Part shown: piece by piece, positions 25,901-36,100 of the stretch | Layout of the letters: every line of letters starts with the position of its first letter | Position numbering within the stretch: position 1 is the first letter of the stretch | Assembly: GCF_036711975.1 (NCBI RefSeq) | Contig: NC_091976.1 | Coordinates: forward strand, 20,522,001-20,586,000 | Source: Onthophagus taurus | Lineage: Eukaryota > Arthropoda > Insecta > Coleoptera > Scarabaeidae | Reading direction: 5' to 3' | Length of the DNA: 64,000 nt | The notes under the pieces: generated by a model | Database searches by the model: none | Seen by the model: only the letters and a program-made list of their open reading frames with translations | Told to the model about the DNA's origin: nothing | Translations under genes and position numbers: made by a program

Positions 25901-28900
25901 CCGTTAACAATTTTCACTTGCATAGGGACCGCTGGGGTAAACTACCCACCAGTAGATTTTAATTACCTATACCGCCCTTATTCGGTTGAAGATCCGAACC
26001 AAACATTACACAAATCTTCTAGACTACATTAGAATCAAGTATCCGTTAACAATTTTCACTTGCATAGGGACCGCGGGGGTAAACTACCCACCAGTAGATT
26101 TTAATTACCTATACCGCCCTTATTCGGTTGAAGATCCGAACCAAACTTTACACAAATCTTCTAGACTACATTAGAATCAAATATCCGTTAACAATTTTCA
26201 CTTGCATAGGGACCACGGGGGTGAACTACCCACCAGTAGATTTTAATTACCCCTACCGCCCTTATTCGGTCGAAGATCCGAACCAAACTTTACACAAATC
26301 TTCTAGACTACATTAGAATCAAATATCCGTTAACAATTTCCACTTGCATAGGGACCGCGGGGGTGAACTACCCACCAGTAGATTTTAATTACCCCTACCG
26401 CCCTTATTCGGTCGAAGATCCGAACCAAACTTTACACAAATCTTCTAGACTACATTAGAATCAAATATCCGTTAACAATTTTCACTTGCATAGGGACCGC
26501 GGGGGTAAACTACCCACCAGTAGATTTTAATTACCCCTACCGTCCTTATTCGGTCGAAGATCCGAACCAAACTTTACACAAATCTTCTAGACTACATTAG
26601 AATCAAATATCTGTTAACAATTTTCACTTGCATAGGGACCGCGGGGGTGTACTACCCACCAGTAGAATTTATATTTTTTATCCAAATCTGATTTTTGTTT
26701 TCATTGCTTCATTTACTTGTTGGTATTTTTGGCAAATTAAACCTAGTAAACCAAAAGATAAGAATGTCATGGCCTTCTAACAAAAACACATGGTTTCTGG
26801 AAATCTATGTATGATTTTGATAAATTTATCAATATTAGGGAAACTACAATAAATAAGTATATGAATATTTATAGATAATTTGTAGAGAATAAAATTCCCT
26901 TCTGGTAGGCTAAAAAAATTTGGGGGGTTCCACTTAAAATTTTCGATTTTTTTACATTAGCGAGCTATCAGCGAATTTATCTTTTTATGTTGCTAAGTTA
27001 TTTATTACTATGTTTATAAAAAACAATTATTATTATTAATTTCGTAATAACGTTATCATTAAAATTAAATACATTTTATTACAACAAAATTTTTTATAAA
27101 AAAATTAAAATACGCTTTACACTTACCGTTGAATATGCAGAAACGGTAATATAAACCTGTATGCAGAAACCTGTATAAGATACTGTAATAAAACAAATGA
27201 TAATTTATTTGACAACATCTGAAGAGTAAACGTACCAATTTTAGAGCATTTTCGAATGAAGGTTGCTGAGATATGGGATTATAAAGAGCATAATAATAAA
27301 AAGTAGCATATAGTATAATTTGCCAAAAGGAACTTCAAATCAAAATAAGTCGAAAACGAAACATGTTAGGTGCTAATAACTTTTATCAAAGTCAACCTAT
27401 TTTTTGGTTTAGCCCTGCTTGATTAAAGATTAATTTTAAACGTATTTTCAATTTTTAAAAAACAAGTGAGCCTTGACAGTGAAAGAAAAACTCTTTTTGT
27501 GACAGCTAAAGTACCTTTTCTGTTTACAGTACGTGAAAGTGTTACTAAGAAGTTTTGTTCAGAATGAAAAACTTTGATAAAAATCCATATCAAACAAAAT
27601 TACTTTCCTGTCAATGTTAATCTGTCAAACTGTAATTTAGTAAACTTAAAGTGTTTTTTAAATACAATATTAATTAAAATTAATTAAAAGAAGTACTTGT
27701 TGGCGTTTAATCAAAAGATTTCTTACAGCAAGAAGTGTTCACTATACGAGAAAAAATTATGATGAAACTGATTAACTGTCTTCTTTTGTGGGCGAATAAA
27801 CACTTAATTTTTTGTGAACATTTTAAGAACGGTTTGTTTATTTCTCCCGAACAATCTGAATCTCAAAACAAAAAATCGTTATAATGTACTATTGACGAAA
27901 ATAATAAACAATGGGTTTTATCAAAGTAGGTCGATGATTCCGACAATTTGCATATGGTCATAACTTTTCATTCTGAATAAAATTTCTTAGTAACATTTTA
28001 GCATATTGTAAAGTGAAAAGGTACTTTACCTGACGAACAAGAAGTTTTCGCTTCAGTATCAACACTCACTTTTATATGTTCTAAATAAGTTCTTAACCAA
28101 GAAGGGCTAAATCCCAAAAGATGACAATTAATATCGAAAAAATTTTATTTTATAAAAGTCATTTTACCTATCCGGGAACACACTGCATATTAAAATATAA
28201 AAAATAAATAGCTGTTAAGAATATATTCAGCAATGTAAAGCAATGTTGCTACAATAATTATTTGAGTGAATAGGCGATGAAATTTCACCCTAACCACCAA
28301 AGTAGTTTTATAATATTAAAATAACATACATTCCAAAACCGTTGAAAATTGTTAACGGATATTTGATTCTAATGTAGTCTAGGAGATTTGTGTAAAGTTT
28401 GGTTCGGATCTTCGACCGAATAAGGGCGGTAGGGGTAATTAAAATCTACTGGTGGGTAGTTCACCCCCACGGTCCCTATGCAAGTGAAAATTGTTAACGG
28501 ATATTTGATTCTAATGTAGTCTAGAAGATTTGTGTAAAGTTTCGTTCGGATCTTCGACCGAATAAGGGCGGTAGGGGTAATTAAAATCTACTGGTGGGTA
28601 GTTCACCCCCACGGTCCCTATGCAAGTGAAAATTGTTAACGGATATTTGATTCTAATGTAGTCTAGAAGATTTGTGTAAAGTTTCGTTCGGATCTTCGAC
28701 CGAATAAGGGCGGTAGGGGTAATTAAAATCTACTGGTGGGTAGTTCACCCCCGTGGTCCCTATGCAAGTCAAAATTGTTAACGGATATTTGATTCTAATA
28801 TAGTCTAGGAGATTTGTGTAAAGTTTGGTTCGGATCTTCGACCGAATAAGGGCGGTAGGGGTAATTAAAATCTACTGGTGGGTAGTTCACCCCCGCGGTC

Positions 28901-31900
28901 CCTATGCAAGTCAAAATTGTTAACGGATATTTGATTCTAATGTAGTCTAGAAGATTTGTGTAAAGTTTGGTTCGGATCTTCGACCGAATAAGGGCGGTAG
29001 GGGTAATTAAAATCTACCGGTGGGTAGTTCACCCCCGCGGTCCCTATGCAAGTCAAAATTGTTAACGGACATTTGATTCTAATGTAGTCTAGAAGATTTG
29101 TGTAAAGTTTGGTTCGGATCTTCAACCGAATAAGGGCGGTATAGGTAATTAAAATCTACATATTTGATTCTAATGTAGTCTAGAAGATTTGTGTAAAGTT
29201 TCGTTCGGATCTTCGACCGAATAAGGGCGGTAGGGGTAATTAAAATCTACTGGTGGGTAGTTCACCCCCGTGGTCCCTATGCAAGTCAAAATTGTTAACG
29301 GATATTTGATTCTAATGTAGTCTAGGAGATTTGTGTAAAGTTTGGTTCGGATCTTCAACCGAATAAGGGCGGTATAGGTAATTAAAATCTACTGGTGGGT
29401 AGTTCACCCCCGCGGTCCCTATGCAAGTGAAAATTGTTAACGGATATTTGATTCTAATGTAGTCTAGAAGATTTGTGTAAAGTTTGGTTCGGATCTTCAA
29501 CCGAATAAGGGCGGTATAGGTAATTAAAATCTACTGGTGGGTAGTTCACCCCCGCGGTCCCTATGCAAGTGAAAATTGTTAACGGGTATTTGATTCTAAT
29601 GTAGTCTAGAAGATTTGTGTAAAGTTTGGTTCCTATCTTCGACCGAATAACGGCGGTAGGGGTAATTAAAATCTACTGGTGGGTAGTTCACCCCCGCGGT
29701 CCCTATGCAAGTCAAAATTATTAACGGATATTTGATTCTAATGTAGTCTAGAAGATTTGTGTAAAGTTTGGTTCGGATCTTCAACCGAATAAGGGCGGTA
29801 GAGTAAATTATAATCTACTGCGGGGTAGTTCACCCCCGCGGACCCTTTGCAAGCGGAATTTCTTTCGATAAATATACTTCTTATCATGCCTAGAAGGCGT
29901 ATACAAAGTTTAGTTCGGATCTTCGAACCAATACGGGAGCTGGAGCCAGTTATTTTAATTAAAATTGCTGGTTGTACCTTGATATTAGTGATAAATATAT
30001 TTTTATTTTGTCTAATTACTTTTAATATACTGTAATTAACTTCTTAAGTTGATAATGTAATGTTTCTTTGTTTGAAAAAATTGGGCCCCCGTGTGTCCGG
30101 TGTTACGGACGTCTATGGGCGTTCGGGTATCATCGGAAATTTTTACTGCTATCTTTTACTGCTGTCTTCACACCGGTGATGATATATCCGTTTTTATATT
30201 ATTTATTATATTTTTTTAAATATATTATTTATTCAACGTACCTGCACGGGGGGGTTTCCCCCTGTGTCTTCTTTTCTTCTCTCTCCAGTGTGGGGATTAC
30301 CCCGTCTATTCGTCTCCATCTCTCAATCTCGTCCCAGAACGAAATCAAAGGATTCCCATTACTTTTTGAAATTTTATTTCTCACCTACATACCTGAATGG
30401 GCTAGGGATAGCCCCCCCTCCTCACCGAGTCATCCTCCGCTTCCCTACTTTGTTACATGTGCCTCTTTTTGATACTCGATTTTCTGTTTATATCCCATGA
30501 TCTTCGCAAACATAGTAACAATGGCATTCCCAACCCAACCCAACTCAACAAATGGTTACTACTATTCTTACTACTTGCACCACTTGCAATGCCTTCCATT
30601 AAAAAAATTATACCGTAAATTTTATTTGTTATAACTTTTACTAACATCTGTTAGCAAATGCATAACTGCCTGGTTTATGTACACTATCACTAGTAAATGT
30701 ATACACTCTATGACTGATAAATACTTTCACTGAAACGTTACGTTAATGTATACATTGACTGGCTAATGTGTACATTAACTGAAATGCAGGCTTTACCTGT
30801 GACATATTTATATAACAAGTGTATCCTGCTTACACAAACATACAGACTAGAAACAACCAGTCTAACAAAAGTGTGTGCAAGCAAACTCTTAGTAACTCAA
30901 AGAGCTATGGAACGATGCATGCTAGGTGATAAAATAAGACCCAAAAACATCAGGAGACAAACAGAGGTTACTGATACAACTTAAGAAGTGGTTAAGATGA
31001 AATGGTAATAGGCTGGGCATGTGTCCAAACTGGCTAGTGACAAGTGGGCATATAAAGTAATAGTAGCGAGACATAGACAACCTAAAAGAAGTGTAAGACG
31101 TCCACAAAACCGTTAGGAGGACGACATTACATAAGTTGCAGGTAGACGGTGGTTTATTGCAGCACAGAACAGGCAGACTTGGAAGAAGATGAGATAGACC
31201 TATGTTCAGAAGTGGAAGATCACAGGTTGGTGATTCGGCATTTTGATTCATTCTATAGTTCCGTTATCGACAATTAGCAGAACTCTTTCAGGCAAATTAA
31301 GACTTCTTAAGTGACTTTTAACTTGAGGAATAAAAGCGCCATGAAACCAGTCTAAGAAGATTGCATTAGTCATCCATGTATGATCATTTATATTTAATAG
31401 GTATATTTACGTTTTTAAAAGTCCTCGGATGTTTTGCCTTTCCTATCGCTAATAGTTTCAATTTTTGTGAACCATCAGCTAGAAAGGCAACGCGTTCTTT
31501 GTTTATTTTTCGACTTGGTGTGATCTACCCATGAGAATGAACCAGCGATCTTTCAGATAGGGTAAATGCAGAAGAGATGCTGCACATTTCAAAAAAGGCA
31601 CTTAGTTTTAAAGACATTAAATATGTAATTACATTGAGGTGAGACGCCACACCAGTCATTGTTAACCACCAGAGCTTTTCTTTCGGAAATCTTCTCTAGA
31701 ACATATATTACATATTATGTCATCATACATCGTGCATATTTCATGAAGCCATTAAAGGCACCTTATGGACCGGATCCACTCATCTGCTTTTACTGCTTTT
31801 GCATATAGTTCAAAACACTCTAAACTTAAAGCAATACATTTTTCTTCTTCCTCACGTGATGTTGCTGTATGCTTTGGTTGTTTTTGATTTAACCTGAGCT

Positions 31901-32921
31901 CTTCTTTATACTTCTGCTTTCCTTTTCCTCGTACTTTTACAATATTTTCTGGATCAATTTCGTTGCTAGCTGTTTCATCCTTTTGTTAAAAAATACTGAA
32001 TTTTTTGGATCAAATACTTGGCCGGTGTAACATTTTCTTTACACTGATCAAAAGAAGTACTTGCTCCCTGTGGTGCTTTTAGCGAAAAAGTAGTTGTTTG
32101 AAGCTCGCTGGTGTCCATATCCTGTGGGCTAGATGATTCATTCGAGTAGATTCATCTGCATTGCATATTTGAGTAGGTCCGAGGTTTAATACTTTTATCT
32201 TTTCTGCGAAATCAGTTCGACGGCATTTTGATCGTTGGATAGTTTTTCGCCGCAGACTTTTAAAGCACGCAGATCATGTCTTCTTCTGAAGTTTGAAACC
32301 CAGCCTCTGCTAGCTCTAAAATTATCATTTCCACAGGTTTCAGAATAAAACTGTTTTGCATTGGCAGATAAAATTTTGTAGGAAATCCGTTTTTATTTTT
32401 CGATTATCAGCTTTTCGTCATGTTTTTCTGGCGCCAGAACCAGAACCACATGGTATCTAAAAGATTGAAATTTGAAATACATGTTCGATTATCGAGGTCG
32501 CCCATTATTTTATTAGATTACACTTAAATCTTCAAAATATACTTTTTAGTTCGATTTATTAAGTATGAGATCAACACAAGATTTAACTTACGTATCGGTG
32601 ATAACCCTACAAATTTTCCTGTATTGTTTTTGGGGTAACGAAGTTCGAATTGAAAGTGAACTCGTTTCGGATGCTTTTTGGGAAATGAATTTTACCGGAA
32701 CCGACGTACGATTTCAAAAAAAATTAATTTTCATTCTTCGTAGAAGTCAAAAACCGATCGTTATAACAGCTGGAAAATTTACAGATTTATCTTTAAAAAC
32801 ATACGCTTGGGTTTGATTATATATTTCATTAAATTGATTAAAATAATAACAATTTTTTTGGTAGGTTATAAGAGCATCATATTCGTATTATATGGTTCTT
32901 GGAAGTCGGAAAAATCATTAA
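22941..32921 (+). CDS. Odorant receptor OR-A (four exons, 8.6-kb intron)
   Basis: Exons 22941-23345, 23394-23903, 32550-32810 and 32865-32921, all phase 0, give 410 residues. It is a seven-transmembrane insect odorant receptor (7tm_6), expected to pair with Orco in sensory neurons and gate ions on odour binding. Landmarks are VLKIYGVSFDGY near the N-terminus, PFIPFSWFDTSSSPYYEIVW, CFIMYHASL at the end of exon 2, DLTYVSVITLQIFLYCFWGN with SQKPIVITAGKF in exon 3, and RASYSYYMVL at the C-terminus. Exons 3 and 4 are assigned to this gene because OR-B and OR-C have the same exon pattern (exon 3 is exactly 261 bp in all three) and each set occurs once in order. The third intron-exon border is now 8.6 kb away because of nested transposons. 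Splicing across this distance is inferred, not shown. Confidence 0.88.
24130..24717 (+). mobile_element. RTE-type retrotransposon, left half
   Basis: Frameshifted plus-strand fragments: a palm-domain piece near 24,250-24,300 (PSLISKRLLIPLK), LNHLIFADDNS with the catalytic ADD near 24,413-24,445, ELHEMLSEVNLASARVGLNM and YNKTKILSS (24,465-24,555), then FGKLRCILRNDMIPINVKRNVYV in shifted frame up to 24,715. The next expected residues of this family occur at 30,782 onward, so the element was split by a later insertion. It sits inside the Tigger element. Confidence 0.82.
25419..26668. repeat. 142-bp tandem repeats, left arm
   Basis: Units start at 25,419, 25,561, 25,703, 25,845, 25,987, 26,129, 26,271, 26,413 and 26,555 at exact 142-bp spacing. 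Units differ at a few recurrent positions, such as GACTTGC or CACTTGC, CCCCTACC or CCTATACC, and CGGTC or CGGTT. Short open frames of 62 codons span each unit but are a by-product of the repeat. Confidence 0.95.
26671..28336. other. Centre of the foldback element
   Basis: AT-rich, no coding frame recognised. It contains a second, older inverted repeat: 27,400-27,600 is imperfectly mirrored at 27,895-28,130 (shared pieces include GTGTTACTAAGAAG, TTCAGAATGAAAA and TTTAGCCCT in opposite orientations). Confidence 0.65.
28343..29836. repeat. 142-bp tandem repeats, right arm
   Basis: Inverted counterpart of the left-arm array. Spacing is 142 bp except around 29,158-29,168, where one unit has lost 51 bp (junction AATCTACATATTTGATTC). 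Variants seen in the left arm recur here in a different order, which suggests exchange between arms as well as independent change. Confidence 0.93.
30187..30781. other. Right remnant of the CAGTTAA-ended element
   Basis: T-rich stretch, then a pyrimidine-rich region near 30,260-30,480 with overlapping open frames that resemble nothing I know. The last 100 bases contain several GTATACA/TGTACA motifs related to the left end. Confidence 0.4.
30782..31255 (+). mobile_element. RTE-type retrotransposon, right half
   Basis: Broken C-terminal region of the same retrotransposon as 24,130-24,717: PVTYLYN, TYRLETTSLTKVCASKL, VTQRAMERCMLGDKIR, RRQTEVTD, then AGHVSKLASDKW, KRSVRRPQNR, VAGRRWFIAAQNRQTW and YVQKWKITGW. 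This matches the usual end of such endonuclease/reverse transcriptase proteins, with stops at several sites. It is followed directly by the Tigger transposase remnant. Confidence 0.85.
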
Positions 32922-33123
32922 TAATCCAATTTAATTTTAATTTTGATATTGCCCGCGTTTAAAGCTACTAAAATAATAATACACCGCAACTACCTCGTTT
33001 AAAACTATAATTAATTAATGGCCCCGCTCTTTTACGTCGCCAATAATTAACAAGTACTTAAAGATCGAAAACGCGTATTTAAACAACACCATTTGGGTCG
33101 ACCATATCATAAAAAAATTAAAA

Positions 33124-36100
33124 ATGACCATAGTATTTTTGAATTATCCCAATGAAAACCCACAAAATTATTTTAAAATTCAAAGAACGGTTTTAAAATT
33201 ATTTGGGGTTTCTTTCGATGGTTACAAAAATTATGCTTACACCATTTATTCAATTTTATGGCTTTTATCAATCTTACTAACCAACACAGTAATCGAATTA
33301 TACGAAGTTTACGTTTATATTAATAATATTGATACTGTTGTCAATATTTTAAGTTATATAGGAACTGATGTTTTAGGTAAGCTTTTTTAACTAAATTATT
33401 TTTTTAATAATGCAAATTACTTTCAGGAGTGATTAAAATCGCTGTACTCTTATATTACTCCAAAGAAATTCGTGAAATGTTGGATGGTTTAGAAAAAGGA
33501 GTCTTTTATCCCAATCAAAAACGTGGGGGGAAAATTGAAACAGATCTCGTTAAAAAATGCATCATAATCAACAACCGGCAAACGTTTATTTATTATTTTA
33601 CCGTTGTGGCTGTCTGTGGAATTGGATGTTTTGGAACGATGATAACACGAATTTTTTTCGGTCATAAGGAGTTACCGTTTATGCCGTTTTCATGGTTTGA
33701 CGCGTCCGAATCACCATACTATGAAATTGTATGGTTTTATCAAACTTATTGGCGCACTTCTTACGCTTTAATGGTTAGTTCAACCGATTCTTTAATAGCG
33801 GGAATACTTTTGCACATAAGCACACAATGTAAAATTTTACAAAACGCTGTAAAACGTGTTATCGAAAACGCTTACAACGAAGCTTTTGGAAATAATAAAT
33901 CACGAAGTGATGATATTGATCCATCAAAAATCCCTTGGAACATTTTAGAAAAACACATCAAATTAATAATTAATTATCACGGAGATGTTATTGGACTAGC
34001 TGATAAATTTGAAAAACTTTTCAGCTTACTATTACTTTGTGTCTTTGCAGCCACACTTTTTATTTTGTGCTTTATTATGTATCACGCATCTTTGGTAAGT
34101 TTAATTTTTTCTTTTATTAATAATTATTTTTTTAATTTAAATATTTGTTTAAGTTTGATTTAATAAGCATGAGAGCAGCCCAAGATTTTTCGTACGTCGG
34201 AGTCGTAACGGTTCAAGTTTTTCTATATTGCTTTTGGGGCAATGAAGTTCGAGATGAAAGTGTAAAAATAGCGGATGCTTGTTGGGAGACAAATTTTGTT
34301 GGAACCGATGTTCGGTTTCAAAAAGCTTTGGCATCAATTATAAGAAGAAGTCAAAAACCGATTGTTATTACAGCTGGGAAATTTAGTGATTTATCGTTAA
34401 AAAGCTATGTTTGGGTAAATAATTAAAAATTAATTAAAATTTGTTCGGAAAGGTAAATTTTGAGGAATGATTAAGTTAAATCATAGTATGTAGAAGGGCT
34501 TTCTGCATTAATTGGGTTATGATTGTATCATATTTTCCACGGATTATGATTACCAGATCATCTGCATATACTTATATGTGAATGCCTATATGGAAGGCGG
34601 AAACACTCCCTTTTTAGGGCAGCCCTTAATAGTCACAGACTTCAATAAGCCTCCCAATCAGGCTGTGATCTGCCGACTTTTCAGCAAGGTTTTACACTAA
34701 TAACTCGTCGATGGATGGATGTCTTTTACATTTAGTGCTTTTTCCATGGATTCATAAGAGGTGTTATCAAAAGCACCCTTTATGTTTATGATTGCACATA
34801 GGGCTATCTCTTTGGTTGCAATTGTTTCTTCTAAAATGCTCGTCAAAGCATGGACGGCAGTAATTGTTGATTTTGCTTTCTGGTAAGCATGTTGGCTTGG
34901 ATGGAGTGGGTTGGCAACAAGCAGTCCATTCCTAACAGTCTTTCATTGTGTTGATGTTTCCACTAATAACCAATAATATTCTGTTTGTTTGAACATTTGA
35001 CTTCGTCGTTACCGTACCAGTAAGAATAATTAAGGCTTTGTTAGGCTTGTAGGTCTACAAGCGCCCATAAGAGGTATTAGTTCATAACTGCATAGTTGTT
35101 CTTACTTGCAGAACCTTTTCTGTTCAGATACATTCACCATAAGTTGTAATTCTGGGTATACCTCAGTAGTATTTAAAGTATTTTGTAGTATCACTGGATC
35201 ATCCTTGCAATGGCATGCGTTGTTGGTGAATGCCATGATATCACTATTACTTGTCACTTTCTTTTTTTGATAGAGCCTTCCCCGTGCTTAAGTTGATCAT
35301 CTCCAGCGCGATCGTGGATGTCGATCTCTTGGCGCTCGTGATTAGCAAGCAGACCACTCGTTGCAATTGATACAGTAATGTGCACCAAACTATGGCTCCG
35401 TGAGCTACCATGGGTCTTATCACAGACGTGTAGATCCACATTGTAACCCTCAAATTTAATCCCCAAGTATTCCCAATTGCCCTTCGATACTGGGTGAGTA
35501 CAATCGTTGCTTTTTTGGTTTTGCAACTAAAATGTTATTTCCAAGTCAGTCCTTTGTCCAAGATAACACCAAGATATTTCTCCTCTGGAGCAAAGATTAA
35601 TGCACTGTTGCAAAAATGAGGTGGTGTTAAGTGTCCCAGTTTCTTCTGTTTAGTGAAGAGAACAATCTCAGTCTTTTTAGGATTTACAAAGAGAGAGTGT
35701 GCTCTTCACACCATCGTTCAACAAATTTAAACGCCTGCTGAATTGTATAACAAAGAAAATTGTTAGGTTTACCTCTTAACAGAATAGCCACGTCATCGGC
35801 GTAGCCGACTATGAAGAGATGCTTATTATTTAACTCACGAATGAGATCATCAACCGTTAAGCACCAGAGAAGCGGTGTCTGCACTGTATGACTTGTCTTT
35901 GTGCATTGTCTTTATCCAGCCCGCGATGACCAGCGGCACTCTTCGAGGTTCCAGTACCAGATTAATACTTTTAAAGGTGGTTTTGTCAAACGTTCCCTCT
36001 ATGCCAAGAAAAGCTCGTAATATAGATCCTTGGAATCAAGCGCTTGCTCAACGCGCCCCACCATCACGTGTAGGGCCGTGATATATATGTTACGGGCAAC

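Larger units (their letters stand above)
25025..30177. mobile_element. Foldback (MULE-like) element with 142-bp repeats in both arms
   Basis: A 5153-bp element. Both ends read ACCG(C/G)TGTGAAGACAGCAG inward and are flanked by the 9-bp duplication GATGATATA (25,016-25,024 and 30,178-30,186). The left arm (to about 26,670) and right arm (from about 28,340) are inverted copies. Each has a unique outer part of about 390 bp followed by a tandem array of 142-bp units: nine units in the left arm from 25,419, and about ten in the right arm, one of them shortened to 91 bp near 29,160. A 9-bp duplication with arms made of tandem repeats is typical of Foldback/Mutator-type elements. No transposase is seen in the 1.67-kb centre, so it is presumably non-autonomous. 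Confidence 0.9.
24718..30781. mobile_element. Unclassified CAGTTAA-ended element containing the foldback element
   Basis: The RTE frame breaks exactly at CAGTTAAAG (24,718) and resumes right after TTAACTG (30,775-30,781). The two ends are inverted relatives: both start CAGTTAA and both carry AATGTATACATT about 20-30 bp inside. Apart from the foldback element within it, about 300 bp remain on the left and 595 bp on the right, with no recognisable coding sequence. I could not identify a target duplication, so the class is open. Confidence 0.6.
23925..32505 (-). mobile_element. Tigger/pogo DNA transposon hosting a nest of insertions
   Basis: Ends are inverted copies sharing GCGACCTCGATAATC (left at 23,929, right complement at about 32,486-32,500), each next to TA, the target of pogo/Tigger elements (23,923-23,924 and 32,506-32,507). 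On the minus strand from about 32,400 to 31,255 the transposase is readable in broken form: a CENP-B-type helix-turn-helix (NDNFRASRGWVSNFRRRHD, then GEKLS) and the DDE domain with HTWMTNAIFLDWFHGAFIP and LPERVLLIVDN. The C-terminal remnant continues on the far left (23,950-24,110, DVLDMMDDL). The two halves were separated by later insertions. Stops and frameshifts are frequent. Confidence 0.85.

Noticed and set aside
25418..26316. Repeated 62-codon ORFs beginning M-K-I-R-T-K in both arms of the foldback element
   Set aside because: They recur exactly with the 142-bp unit in both arms, stop at the unit border and have no independent support.
25419..26668. CRISPR-like array
   Set aside because: Units are contiguous 142-bp tandem repeats without spacers, in a eukaryotic transposon with inverted arms.
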